Below are positions 27,847 through 42,200 of a stretch of DNA of 64,000 nt, piece by piece; the first letter of the stretch is position 1, and each line of letters starts with the position of its first letter. The stretch comes from Dromiciops gliroides (lineage: Eukaryota > Chordata > Mammalia > Microbiotheria > Microbiotheriidae): contig NC_057861.1 of the NCBI RefSeq assembly GCF_019393635.1, forward strand, positions 546,812,711 through 546,876,710, written 5' to 3'. The notes under the pieces were generated by a model. The model did no database searches and was not told the origin of the DNA. It saw nothing but the letters and a program-made list of their open reading frames with translations. The position numbers were made by a program, and so were the translations under genes.

Positions 27847-30211
27847 TTTCTTTCTTTCTTTCTTTTGGCAGGGCAGTGAGGGTTAAGTGACTTGCCCTGG
27901 ATCGCACAGCTAGTAAGTGTCGGGTGTCCAAGGCCTAATTTGAACTCAGGTCCTCCTGAATCCAAAGCCGGTGCTTTATCCACTGCACCACCTAGCTGCC
28001 CTCCAGAGCCTCTTTCTAATTGGCTTTTGGAGGGTGCTATGGCTTTCCCAGGCATAATGAGACCCAGGGCACTGTGAACATCTTCCCCTGAAACACTTCT
28101 GATCTTAGAGGATGATTGATCCCTTCCCATGCTCTTCCAGCCCACCTGTTATCCCCTGGCTTCTTGTGTCTATAGATTTAGTCACTAGGTTAGTGGGGAG
28201 CCCCTGCTAAAATCCTAGGAGGAAAGACGAAATGTCTGCCAGATGTTTGTCCAAACACATGTTTTAACATGTCTCCTGTATGTTATTTTAGACAAGTGAC
28301 TGTTATTCTTTAGTACTAGGGCCATGTCAGGGTTGAAGGCATAATATAAAGATCATATATTTTTTTAAAGATCATATTTTTTTTAATTTTTTTTTTAGTG
28401 AGGCAATTGGGGTTAAGTGACTTGCCCAGGGTCACACAGCTAGTAAGTGTTAAGTGTCTGAGGTCGGATTTGAACTCAGGTACTCCTGACTCCAAGGCCA
28501 GTGCTCTATCCACTGCGCCATCTAGCTGCCCCTAAAGATCATATTTTAATATGATGTGGATTTACTGCTGTTGAGTTGTTGACTCTTGGTGACTCCATTT
28601 GTGGTTTTCCTGGCTAAAATAATGAAGTGGTTTGCCATTTCCTTCTCCAACTCATTTTACACATGAGGAAACTGAGACAAATAGGGTTATGTGACTTGCC
28701 CAGGGTTTGAACTCAGCTCTTCCTGACTCCAGGCCCTGCACTCTATCCATTGCACCACCTAGCTGCCCTAGCAGCTAATAATGTGGATATTTGCTTATTG
28801 TTAATACCATCCAAGAATGAGGTCAGTGAAACCAAGAATGATGTCAGTGAAACCTAGAATGATAACACCATCTAAGTACAGAGATTTGTACTCCTTGAAT
28901 TATTTATTTGTATTGTTATCATTTTTTCTCTTGTTTTTCATATTAACTGGTACAATGAAAATAGCATTGAATTTGTAAACAAAGAAAGGCATGGATACAA
29001 ATCCTGAATGCTGCTGTACTGAACCATAGCTTCCTCACCTATAGAACCAGAATATTGAACGCAGTGACTTCTAAGGTCTCTGCCAGTTCTAAATGTGATC
29101 GCACTTAGCTGTAGTCAGAAGCCCATGAGAATCCATTGCAAAATATTCAGGGTGAGCATTAACATCTCAGCAAACTGCAACAAATCAGGACTTCATTTAT
29201 TGTTTTATTGATCATATAGACTTATTGATCATATAGACTTAAGAAAGTGATGAAGGAAATGTCAGTAACATAAATTCAGCTTAAAAGGGGTTTGTGGGCA
29301 CATTATTCCCCCACTCCCCAGAGGCAGCTGTTACACATTCACCAGCCCTCCCCTGTTTATATTTCAGAAGTGTTTTAAGGTTTGCAAAGTATTTCTCCAG
29401 CAAGCAACCTTGTAAGGTAGGTAAGATAGTATTACCATCTCTGTTTTTTTAAGAGGCAGAAATTGAGGAGATTTATCCATTCTTTGTGAGAAATGCACAA
29501 CAGAGAAAGTTCTTTTTCAGCTTTATATACTAGACTTCTCCCCCTCTTCAAGCTCCTCAAAGTTTGTGTCAGCTCAGTGGTACCAGTAGAGAGAACACAG
29601 GAGCTAGAGTCAGGAATTCCTGAGTTCAAATCTGGACTCAGATGATAGCTGTATTTAAACACTTAACCTAAGTTTTCTCATCTGTAAATTGGGGAGAATA
29701 ATAGCAACCTCTCTTGGGACTCCTGTGAGGATCAAATGGGTTAATATTTGTAAAGCACTTAGCCTAGTATCTGGCATGTAGAAAGCATTACATAGATGTT
29801 AACTACTGTTGTTTTATCACTACCAGAGTTGCAAGAAATTTCCTACAACCAGAAACTACCTCAGTGAAGAGAGATAGGAATAGTTAAAAAAAAAAAAAAG
29901 GAAAATAAGTGAAATATTTTGTAATAATGGTAGTATCCCATAGAGTCGGGAATTGAGGTAGAATATAGCAAAGAAACAATAAAATATGGTCTCTCCTATT
30001 TTCACTCTCCTGTCTCTATCAACCTAAAAACTTGGAGGGAAATGGCCAGAAGAAAGGAGGAAGGACATTCAAATTTGAGACTTTTCCTTCTAAGGGCAGA
30101 GAAGCACTCTGAGGGCAGAGATTGCTTTGATTTTGTCTTTGTTTCTCTATTTCATAGCATAGATCTGGTATTTAGTAGATCAACGAATGCTTGCTTTATT
30201 AAATTTTTTTA

Positions 30212-30267
<56 letters not shown>

Positions 30268-33200
30268 ATGCACATGCGTGGTATTCAGAAGTAAAGGAAG
30301 GAAATGAAAGAACTTAAAAGAAAAAACAAAAAATTATTTCTTTCCCCCTGTTCCTTCTCCCATCACCCCCAGCCTTCAACCTTAGCTATATCTTAGGATA
30401 CCAGGTCCCTATTGGTCCATTTGACTTAATATCCCTACTAACTGGGGTTTGCTTTTCTGTTTTCCAGGAAAATTTGGCACAGGGATTCAGTCCTATTTCT
30501 CCTTCCTTCGCTTCCTGGTGATATTGAACTTGGTGATATTTATTATCATTTTTTTATTTATTTTGCTTCCGATCTTCCTTACTAAGTACAAAATCACCGA
30601 CAGCACCTTCCTGATTGTCCCTTCCAATGAAGTAGGTGAGTCTTCTAACAGATAATTTAATTCCCAAACCCATATCTTGTTTTCCAAGGTGTTCATGTGC
30701 CCAAGAAAATACCATCTCATAGAGAAGAACAGGAAATGTACCATCAGGATAGGATGTTGTTGTTGTTTGTCCTTCCTTCTCAAAGTCCCATGACTTGCAC
30801 TGAATTGGATTTAAGTTAGGGAGGGCTGTGCAAGGTCACCAACCTCACTCTTTTCTCCAGAGTCATCTGGGTCCAGTAGCAAGATATACATCAGGATGGC
30901 TGGAGATGGCCTCAGAGGTTTAATGCAATTGGGGTTAAGTGACTTTCCCAGGGTTATACAACTATTAAATGTCTGAGGTGAGATTTGAACTCAGGTCCTG
31001 CTGACTTGAGGGCTAGTGCTCTAGACACTACGCCACCTAGCTGGCCAATCAGGATAGAAGCATAAGCTAGGCCTATCTTTAAAAGTAGGATAGATGCTTT
31101 CCCCTAGCCTTTTGTGCCCTGACCTTTCTCCCCTAAGAAGTATTTTTTACTTTTTTTTTTTAAACAGATATACGATGCAAAGTTTACCCAGTGAATAGCA
31201 CCGGACTCATTTACTTCTATACTTATATGATAGATTTGCTTTCTGGCACTGTGAGTATTTTGGTTAAACTTCCTATTTGTGGGTTTAAAGTATAAGTATT
31301 ATTATTATTATCATTATCTTTGGAGGCAATCGAGGTTAAATGACCTGCCCAGGATCACACAGCTCACAAGTATCTGAGGCCAGATCTGAACTCAGGTCCT
31401 TTTGACTCCAGGGCTGGTGCTATATCCACTGCACCACCTAGCTGCTCCAAGTTTAAATTCAAGTAGAAAGGAATTTCACATCATTTCCTAGATTTTTGGC
31501 AAAGAACACTTGTGTTAATGAACAGCAACTAAAAAAAAATCTGCAAATAAGTTTGGGGACTTCAAGCTGAGAACCTGGGGCACTCAGGTTACAACAAAGG
31601 AGTAGGGACCAGTTCAGGAGCTCTGGGGTACAGATAGTCAATATTAGGATGAAGCTGGGTTAGAAGTAATAATAATAATAATAGCTTACATTTATACACT
31701 GCTTACTATGTGCCTCGCACTTTATAATTATTATCTTATTTAAGCTCACAACAACTTGGGAGGCAGGTGCTATTATTATCCCCATTTTACAGATGAGGAA
31801 AATGAGGCAAACGATTGACATGTCCAGGGTCACACAGCTAATAAGTGTTTGAGACAGATTTTGAACTCAGGTCTTCCTCTCTCTAGGCCCAGAGCACTAT
31901 CCACTGTACCACCTGGTTGCTTCAATCCTAGAAATAGGATGACTAGAGGCTATAAACAGGAGATGGGGGGCAGCTAGGTGGCACAGTGGATAAAGCACTG
32001 GCCCTGTATTCAGGAGGACCTGAGTTCAAATCCAGCCTCAGATACTTGACACTTACTAGCTGTGTGACCTTGGGCAAGTCACCTAACCCTCATTGCCCCC
32101 CCCCCCCCAACCAAACCACAAACAAACCCAGGAGATGAGGCAAGAGCCACATCCTGATAGAAACCGGGAGTTTTTAGAAGATGATGAACAGAAGTCAAAG
32201 CTTCTTTAAAAAGAAAAGAGAAAAAAAACCCAGACTGGTTACCAGAGAAACAAAAACTTAGAAAACAATTCCACTTCCAGGATTCTTTGGGGGATTGGGA
32301 TCTTCAGTCTGCCACACTCTTCTCAAACCTTAAAGAACCAGTGCCTGGTTGAAACCAGTCAGTCAACAAGCATTTATCATATTTATTGAACAGTTACAAA
32401 ATGCCAGCTTGTGCTCAATGTCAGAGGTACAAATATATATACACACACAGTAGTGGATGGAAGAGCATCACAGAGAGAAGGCGCTAGCATTGGGGAGGAT
32501 GGGGAAGTCTTCCTGTAGAAGGTGAGATTTGAAGTGAGTCTTTAAAAAAAAAAAAAGCCTGAGAACCCAGGAAGTAAAGGTGAGGAGACAAAGCATTCTA
32601 GGCAAGAGGAAAAGGAGTTAAAAAATGGACTGTCTAGTGCAAGAAACAGAATGTAAGAGCTCTGTGCCTAGATTGTGGAGTGAAAGAAGTCGGGGTAACA
32701 TGGAGGAAGGGAAGGGGAATGAACAAACATTTATTAAACACCTACTGTATATACCAGGCACTGTATTAAGCACTTTACAAATATTATGTCATGTGATCCT
32801 CACAACAACCCTGAGAAGAAGGTGCCATTATTACAGATGAAGAAACTGAGGCAGATAGAGGTTTGGTGACTTGTCCAGGGTCACACAGTTTGTAGGTTAT
32901 TGAGGCAGGATTTGATCTGAGGTCTTCCTGATTCCAGGCCTATCCATATACCTCCCAAAACAGCATCAGATTCTAGGATCTAGAGCTTGAAGGGACTTTA
33001 GAGATTGTCTTTGGCATTTTTGTGTGTCATGTACCCCATGGGCAGTTTCATGAAGCCTACTGACCTAAATTCAGAATAACATTTTTAGATATTTAAGTTT
33101 ATAAAATAGAATACATAGGAATATAAAGGAAACCAATTATGTAGAAATAAATATGTATTTTCTTTCTATCCAAGTTCACTAAACCTCTGAAATATGTCTG

Positions 33201-36200
33201 TAGTTTGTAGATTAAGAACCCTTCAACCTAGCCCAACCCCTTCTTTTTATAGATGAGGAGAATGAAGACCAGAGAGGTTAAGTAAGTTGTCCAAAGTTTA
33301 GTGGTATTTTATAAGAAAATAGTTCATGACCTAAATTGTCTTAATTGAGAATAAATCTCAATTATGGAGGGATAAGATAGCATATTAATTTATAGTTTAA
33401 AAAAAACACTAAAAAGATACTATATTTCCTATAAAGAGTTCATTCAATAAACATTTATTAGGCACATAGTATGGGCTAGGCACTGTGCTAAGTGTCGTGG
33501 GTACAAAAAAGAGACAAAAGATTGATCCTGCCTTCAAGGTCACAATCTAATGGGGGAGACCACATGCAAACAAATATATATAAACAAGCTATATACAGGA
33601 TAAATAGGAAATACTTTTTAAAAAATAATACATTTTTTATTTATAGTTTTAGGTTCCAATTTTTATCCCTCTTTCCTTCCCTCCCCTCACCCCTCCCAGA
33701 GATGGCAAACAATCAGATATGGCTTATACATGTATGGTTATGTAAAACATTACATATTATTATATTTGTCATTTTGTACAAGCAAACTTGATTAAAAGAA
33801 AAAAAATGAAAGAAAGTGAAAAATAGCATTCAGTCTGTTCCATCAATATCAGTTCTTTCTTTGGAAGTGGATAGTATGTTTCATCAATAGTTCTTTGGGA
33901 TTGTCTTGGATCATTGTATTGTTGAGAATAGTCAAGTCATTCACAGTTCTTCATCAAACAATATTGCTGTCTCTGTGTACAAATAAGAAATAATTAACAG
34001 AAGGAAGTCATTAGAATTAAGAGGGTTAGGGAAGGCTCCCTATAGAAGATGGCATTTTAGTTGGGACTTGAAAAAAAAGCAGGGAGGTCATTAGGTAGAA
34101 GCTGAGGAAGGAGAGGCATGGGGACAGTAGCAGAAGATGCTTGGAGCTGAGAGATGGGAGTCTTGTTTGTGGAATATCTAGGAGGTCAGTGTCACTGATG
34201 AAAGAGTACCTGGTAGGTAAAAATTATTTTAAAGAGCTAGAAAAAATAATAATAATTCATATGAAAGAACAAAAGGTCAAGAATGTCAAGGAAACTAATG
34301 AAAAAAAATGCACAGGAAGGTGGGCTAGCTGTACCAAATCTGAAGCTATACCATAAAGCAACAGTCATCAAAACTATTTGGTACTGGCTAAGAAATAGAG
34401 TGGTGGATCAATGGAATAGGTTAGGCACAGGAGACACAGTAGTAAATGACTATAGTAATCTACTGTTTGATAAACCCAAAGGCTCCAGCTTCTGGGATAG
34501 GAACTCAGTATTTGACAAAAAACTGCTGGGAAAACTGAAAGATAGTATGGCAGAAACTAGGCATAGACCAACGTCTTATACCATATACTAAAATAAGGTC
34601 AAAATGGGTACATGATTTAGTGGGGGGTTTTTGTTGTTTTTTGTTTGGGGTTTTTTTTGCAGAGCAGTGAGGGTTAAGTGACTTGCCCAGGGTCACACAG
34701 CTAGTAAATGCCAAGTGTCTGAGTCTGGATTTGAACTCAGGTCCTCCTGAATCCAGGGCCAGTGTTTTATCCACTGTGCCACCTAGCTGGCACCCTGTGT
34801 ACATGATTTAGACATAAAAGGTAATACCATAGGTAAATTAGGAGAGGAAGGAATAGTTTACCTCTCAGATCTATGGAGAGGAGAACAATGTATAACCAAA
34901 CAAGAGACAGAGAATATTATGAAATGAAGAATGGATGATTTTGATTAAATTTAAAAGGTTTTGTACAAACAGAAGCAATGCAGCCAAAATTAGAAGGGAG
35001 GCAGAAAGTTGGGAAACAATTTTTACAGCCAGTATTTCTGATAAAGGCCTCATTTCTCAAATATAATGGGAACTAAATCAAATTTATAAAAATGCAAGTC
35101 ATTCCCCAATTGAGAAATGATCAAAGGATTTGAACAGGCAGTTTTCCAATGAAGAAATCAAAGCTATCTATTGCCATTTGAAAAAATGCTCTAAATCACT
35201 ATTGATTAGAGAAATGCAAATTAAAAAAACTCTGAGGTACCACCTCACACCTATCAGATTGGCTAATATGACAAAAAAGGAAAATAATAAATGTTGGAGA
35301 AGCTGTGGAAAAATTGGAACACTAATACATTGTTGGTGGAGCTGTGAATTGATCCAACCATTCTGTAGAGCAATTTGGAACTATGCCCAAAGGGTTATAA
35401 AACTGTGCATGCCCTTTGGCCCAGAAATACCACTATTCTTTATACCAAAGAGATCATAAAAAAGGGAAAAGGACCCACATATACAAAAATATTTATAACT
35501 GCTCTTCTTGTGGTTGCAAAGAATTGGAAATTGAGGGGATGCCCATCAATTGGGGGATGGCTAAACAAGTTGTGGTATATTGATGTAATGGAATACTATT
35601 GTGCTGTAAGAAATTATGAGCAGGCAGATTTCAGGAAAATCTGGAAAGACATAAGTGGACTGATGCTGAGTGAAATGAGAAGAACCAGGAGAACATTGTA
35701 TACAGTATCAACAACATTGTGTGATGATCAACTGTGATGGACTTAACTCTTCTCAGCAATACAATAGTCCAAGATAATTCCAAAGGACTCATGATGGAAA
35801 ATGCTCTCCACATCCAGAAAAAAGAACTGGAATCTGAATGGAGATTAAACCATACTGCTTCTACTTTTTTTTCTTTTTTGAGGTTTTTCCCTTTTGTTCT
35901 GATTCTTCTTTCACAGTATAACTAATGCAGAAATATATTTAATGCGATTGTACATATATAAACTATATCAGATTACTTGCTGTCTTGGGGAAGGGGGAGA
36001 GAAAGAAGGGAGGGAGTGAAAAAATTTGGAACTAGAAATCTTACAAAAACAAATGTTGAGGGGGCAGCTAGATAGCACAGTGGATAAAGCACCGGCCCTG
36101 GATTCAGGAGTACCTGAGTTCAAATCCGGCCTCGGACACTTGACACTTACTAGCTGTGTGACCCTGGGCAAGTCACTTAACCCCCATTGCCCCGCGGAAA

Positions 36201-39200
36201 AAAAAAAATGTTGAAAACTATCTCTACATGTAACTAGAAAATTATAAAATACTTTTATGATTTTTTTCTCTGATTTTTTTTTTTGGGTGAGGCAGTTGGG
36301 GTTAAGTGACTTGCCCAGGGTCACGTAGCTAGTAAGTGTCAAGTGTCTGAGGCTGGATTTGAACTCAGGTCCTCCTGAATCCAGGGCTGGTGCTTTATCC
36401 ACTGCACCACCTAGCTGCCCCTGATATTTTTATGATTAAAAAAAAAAGAAAGAGTACCTGGTGAGGAGGAAGGTATATGAAGATTCAAACCAACCAGCAG
36501 GCTATTATAATAGAGTGGGAGAGACGATGAGGACTTGCTCCTGGGGGGTGGCTGTGAGCAGGCAGCTTTATAGTTAAATTCACAGGTCTAGAAATGTGTG
36601 TGTCAATGTATGTCTTAAACAGGTTTTTTTCTTTCTTTGTTCTTTCTTTCTTCCTTTTTTCTCTCCTTCCTTCCTTCCTTCCTTCCTTCCTCCCTCCCTC
36701 CCTCCTTTCCTTCTCTCCTTCCTTCCTTCCTCCCTCCCTCCCTCCTTCCCTTCCTTCCTTTTCTCTGTAGAAGGAGAAAAATGACTTGAAAAAATAATTC
36801 ATATTAAAGTGTTAGAATCTTAATATTCTCCTCCTGCCAAGAGTTTCTGTGCAGAAGTCTCTACTTCTCTCAGGTATATTTGCATAGAAATTAAATTTCT
36901 TAGTTCTGGAGATTGTCTCTGAGAGGCAGATGTTATCTATACATGCCATCTCATCTTCTGTAATGTTGTCACTGCAAAAATCTGCAGTAGAGTTCATTTA
37001 TTAGCAAGGCTAGCAATTGCCCCCAAACTGAGATTCCAAGCCCCTTGGTGGCCAGGGATCAAAAAGTTACAAGATTTGGCTAAATAATAGACATGTAGGA
37101 TTTAAATCCTCCGAAGTTTTAGGTGTGGGTTCCCAATTTGATATTCTATAATTCACCACCTCAATTAGTTATTCAATTGTATTAAGATCTGGTTTTTTGT
37201 GGGTTTTTTGGTGAGGCAATTAGGGTTAAGTGACTTGCCTAGGGTCACACAGCTAGTAAGTGTAAAGTGTCTGAGGCTGGACCTGAACTCAGGTCCTCCT
37301 GAATCCAGGGCCGGTGCTCCATCCACTGCGCCACCCAGCTGCCCCAAGATCTGTTTTGTAAAAGGTTATAACAGAAACCCCAGGAACCTTTGCACCTCTG
37401 AAGGCCCACCTTCAGAGCTGCCATCATCTGAGACCAACTCCAGAATGAGACCAGGAGAAGTTGTTTCCAGGGACCACATGAATACCTGAAACATCTGAAA
37501 CTCAATTAAAGATTACATAGACATTGGCAGTAGGCAACTTGCGTACAAAGGCACTTGATCATTGTATCACCTGGAGGACATGTAGATTCTACCTCTCCCA
37601 TGTGTCGTTTTCTCTGTAAGGCTAACCTACTGAAGGGGACTTTTCCCAATGGATTTTGTCAATGAACTGGCCATAGGTAGCACCAAAGCACTCTTGAGTC
37701 ATGGGACCTGGACCATTTATAACAGCCAATCAGCGCCAGTAAAAATCAAACCTCTCATGGTTTACCTTGTATAAAATGTTGAATTCTGTTCTCATTCCTT
37801 ATCCCAAGATCTTTCAGCAATAACATTCACACTTTTCTGTCTTAACACAAGGTAGATGGATAATTTGTTAAATGAAGGAAGGGAAATTGAGGAGGAAGTG
37901 ACTTCTCATAAATCATTCTGATTACTTGTTTTTGAACAGGGTATTAAAATTATGCTGTTTCCTTTGTATAAGTCCCTTTAGAAAAACTGTGGGCAAGTAA
38001 TTATGATCATATCTTTCTTGAAGGTGTCTCAAAATTCTTTTCTCTCCTAAGGCGGTGTGGGGTAGTAGAAGGTTTCATAGTGGTCATCTAGTTTAGCTTA
38101 CAGATGAGAAAACTGGACCAGCTAGGTGGTGCAGTGGATAGAGCACCCGCCCTGGATTCAGGAGGACCTGAGTTCAAATCCAGCCTCAGACACTTAACAA
38201 TTATTAGCTGTGTGACCCTGGGCAAGTCACTTAACCCCAATTGCCTCACCAAAAAAAAACCCCAAAACAAAACCAACCAAACAAACAGATGAGAAAACTG
38301 AGGCCCAGAGACAGTAAGTAACTTACCCAAGGTCACACATGTAGTGCAGCAGAGGTAGGATTCAAACCTATACCCCTGACACTAATTCTATTCTTTCTGC
38401 TCTACCAGAGGCAATATGAGTAGACAGGAGATAGAGACAAGAGATGCTGCATGGAAGAGTAGAAGGGTCAATGTGCTTGAAGTTCAGGAAGGTTTGGATT
38501 AAAATCCCATTCTAGACACTTACTTTGTGTCCCTGGGCAAGTCACTTAACAGCTTTTCTATAAAAAGAAGGGATTAAAGTACATGCTTTTCTCTTTTTTT
38601 TTTCTTTTGGTGGAGACAATCAGAGTTAAAGTGACTTGCCCAGGGTTACACAGCTAGTAAGTGTGTGAGGCTAGATTTGAACTCAGGTCCTCTTGACTCC
38701 AGAGTCAGGTGCATCCACTATGCCACTTAGCTTCCTCACTGGATGTTTTCTTAGGGTCATTTTCAGCTCTAAATTTATTACCCCAAGTTGCAGGATATAA
38801 AATAAACCCCCATAAATCATCAGCATTTCTATATATGACCAAACAAAGAGTGGCAGCAAGAGATAGAAAGAGAAATTCCATTTAAAATAACTGCACATTA
38901 AATCTGGCCTCAGACACTTAACACTTACTGGCTGTGTGACCCTGGGCAAGTCACTTAACCCCAATTGCCTCACCAAAAAAACAAAACAAACAAACAGAAA
39001 AACTGCACACAAGAAATCTATCTTCCTGTGCTGGCAAAGTAGAAGAGACAAGATTGGGCAGCTGTTTGGAGAATTAGAGAGAGTGATTGATTGGACCCTG
39101 AGAGAGAGAAAGTTTTTCCTTTTTTCCCCCATTTATTTAGAATTTTATTTTTCCCCAATTACATGTAAAAACAAATTTTAATATCCACTTTTAAAACTTT

Positions 39201-42200
39201 GTGCTAAAAATTCTCTTCATCCCTCCCTTAAGAAGGCAAGCAATTAAATATGTTATATATGTGTAATCATTCAAAACATTTCCATATTAATCGAGAGAGA
39301 GAAGGGAAGGTCAAGGATGACTCCAAGATTTTGAACCTCAGTGACTAAAAGGAAAGTTTGGAGGAGGAAAGAGCTTGAGGTGGAAGGGGGATAGCTTTTT
39401 TTTTTTTTTGGCTGGAGAATGAGAGTTAAGTGACTTACCCAGGGTCACACAGTTAGTAAGCATCAAGTATCTGAGGCCAAATTTGAACACAGGTCTTCCT
39501 GAATGCAGGGCTGGTGCTTTATCCACTGCACCATGTAGCTGCCCCCGGAAGGGGGATAGCTTTTGCCACCTTTGCCAGTTCAATGGATTAAGGTGTGATA
39601 ACATAGCTGTTTTAATTTGTATTTTTCAGATTATCCATCAGATTTAATATTCTTTCAGTGATTATCGATAGTTTGAGGGTTCTTTCAGGAACTACCTCTT
39701 CACATCTTTTGATGACTTACCTTTTGGGGAATAGTTCTTAATATTATAAATTTGTTTCAGGAGTGCCATTTTTTCTCATCTTATTTCATTAGTATATTCT
39801 CAGTCTTGGGATGGACTAAATCAAATCTACCAAAATCTACCAAATCTTCTTTCTCAGCAATTAATCCGTCTCCTTATCTTCCAAACAAACCAAAGCAGCT
39901 CTCTCATGCTCCAGGTTTCTTTCCTCTTGGACTAACTTCAAGCTTATAGCTTAGAGACATATCAAAACGTAGAGCTGCAAGCTTTGAGTCATCCTCCTTC
40001 CCAGGTGAGAAAAGACAAGATAGACATGAGATACTCATTGGCTGTGCATCTCCTTTCTCTGAGTTGAAAAAGAAGGTAGAATTAGAAGAATAAACAAGAA
40101 TCATGTAGTTCCTTATTGAGATTTTCTTAGACTATAACAGCACCAATTCCCAGGGTGGTTGTGAGGATTAAAAGAGATAATATTTGTAAAGTGCTTTGCA
40201 AAACCTTAAAGTGCTATACAAATGTTGCTATTATTATCAATGATGTTGTTGTTATAGTGATCATACTCTTAAGATTAAGTAAACAGATTTTTGCCTTGCT
40301 TTATATCCCCAGGATTTACCATAGTGCCCAGCATATAGTAGGTGCTTAATAAATGCTTGTTGACTGACTGACCTCAAAGCAATAAACCTCTTCAAGTTAT
40401 AAGGAATCTTAGACATCATCTGGTCTAACTCCATCTTTTGACTAAGGAAAAAAAACAAGTCCAGAGGTTTGAAGTGAGTGCCCACGGTCACAAAGCCAGC
40501 TAATAACAGGATGAGGCTAGAGCTCAGGTCTGCTTTCTCCTACATCTATTCCCTTTCTAGTATGCTACCTCTGACTGATGGATGCAGAAATAGGAAACTG
40601 AGTCCTCTTCCCAGGACTGAAGCCTTTGGCAAGGCTTAATAAGAAGAGCTTTTTTAGATCAGAATAGCTCTCGTTACTTAGCCTTCTAACCCTTTAGGAG
40701 ATAATCTCACACTGTGTCCTTTGCCCTATTTTATTCAGGGTTTCTTGGAATGGACCAGCCTGTTTTATGGCCATTACACTGTAGATGGCATAAAATTCAA
40801 AGAATTCACGTATGATTTGCCCCTCGCCTATTTGCTGAGCACAGTGGCTTATCTGGCATTGAGTCTCCTCTGGATAGTGAAAAGGTAAAGTCTACTTTAT
40901 TATTGTTTGTTCATTGCTCAAGACTGCTGCACTTTGAAGCCAGGACCACAGCGAGAAGTTCCATTTACCCAGGGTGTGTGGGCCTGTCAAAGAAATCCGG
41001 GCATCTGTGGAGAAAAGTATTGGAATATATGGTCTGGTTGAGCTGTGAATCACTGGGGAGAATGGTGAAGCTTTTAGGCTTGTACCATCCTCCCTGTGAG
41101 GAGCCCTTGATAATCATCAAGGGATATTCTGCCTATTTCTGAGCTGCCTTCCCAGTCAAATGTCCCAGCTCAATCCCTGCCTCCCTCTCCCCGACCTTGT
41201 TGTGCTTTGTAACCATTTAGGCAAAAGGAAAGGTTAGAAGGAATCCTCTTCCAAGCCAAAGGTCTCAGTAGTCCAGTAAAGCAGTCTGTCAACAACTGGG
41301 GAACTAATGCAATCAGTGAATGTCCTGTCTGGTTAGAGAAGAAAGCTGGGGGCAGCTAGGTGGCGCAGTGGGTAAAGCACCAGCCCTGGATTCAGGAGGA
41401 CCTGAGTTCAAATCTGACCTCAGACACTTAACACTTACTAGCTGTGTGACCCTGGGCAAGTCACTTAACCCTCATTGCTCAAAAAAAAGAAAAAGAAAAA
41501 AAGAGAGAAGAAGGCTTATGAGGCCAAGGACATGTTGGATAGGGTCCTTAGTGAGCTAGTTAGGTTCAATCGGTTCTCAGGTCATTAACTGGATTCAACT
41601 CCAGTTATGTCATATATACAGCCACAAGGACAGGGCAGGGGACTATGATGGGCTTGGATCAGGGAAAGCTCATTTCTATTCCACCATCATGACCCCGACC
41701 ACCATGACCCCCAGTGGAAGAACAAGCCAAAATACATGTACTCCTACTCAGTGGGTTTCTAGAATAAGATCTTATTACATCACTGGGGATAAGTAGGTGT
41801 TTGCTGATCAACTGTTTTCTAAATCTTTAGGGAGATAATCTTACACCATGCCTATTGTGAAAATATTTTGGCTAACTTGCTTAATTTGGGGGGACTAAAC
41901 TGACTGGAGGACTAATCTGGGGACTTTTGACTGACTGGCTATCTGACTGCTATTAACTTAGCATGTGTCTCTGGAACTGTGTCCTTCTGTTCTCTTAATC
42001 TTCGCTTTCTCCAACCTGTACCCCGTGCTGACTGCTTCTGTGCTCTCCGCTGCCTCCTGTTCTGTCTGTCTGTCTGTCTGTCTGCTCCATCAGTCTGCCC
42101 TCTGCTGCCTTTGCTGCCCCTCTAATCTTGTCAGCCCCTTCTTAATCTTGTCTGCTGGCCTCTCTATTCTCCTAATCTTGTCAGTCTTCCCTTGCTGTCT

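Larger units (their letters stand above)
34215..36447 (+). mobile_element. 5'-truncated L1 (ORF2 C-terminal half + 3' UTR) with 15-bp TSD
   Basis: TSD GAAAGAGTACCTGGT at 34200-34214 and 36448-36462. The + strand translation includes [40 protein letters not shown], the zinc-knuckle-like [33 protein letters not shown] and a pyrimidine-poor 3' UTR with GGGGAAGGGGGAG. Three SINEs have entered it. Frames are broken, so it cannot move by itself. Confidence 0.93.
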
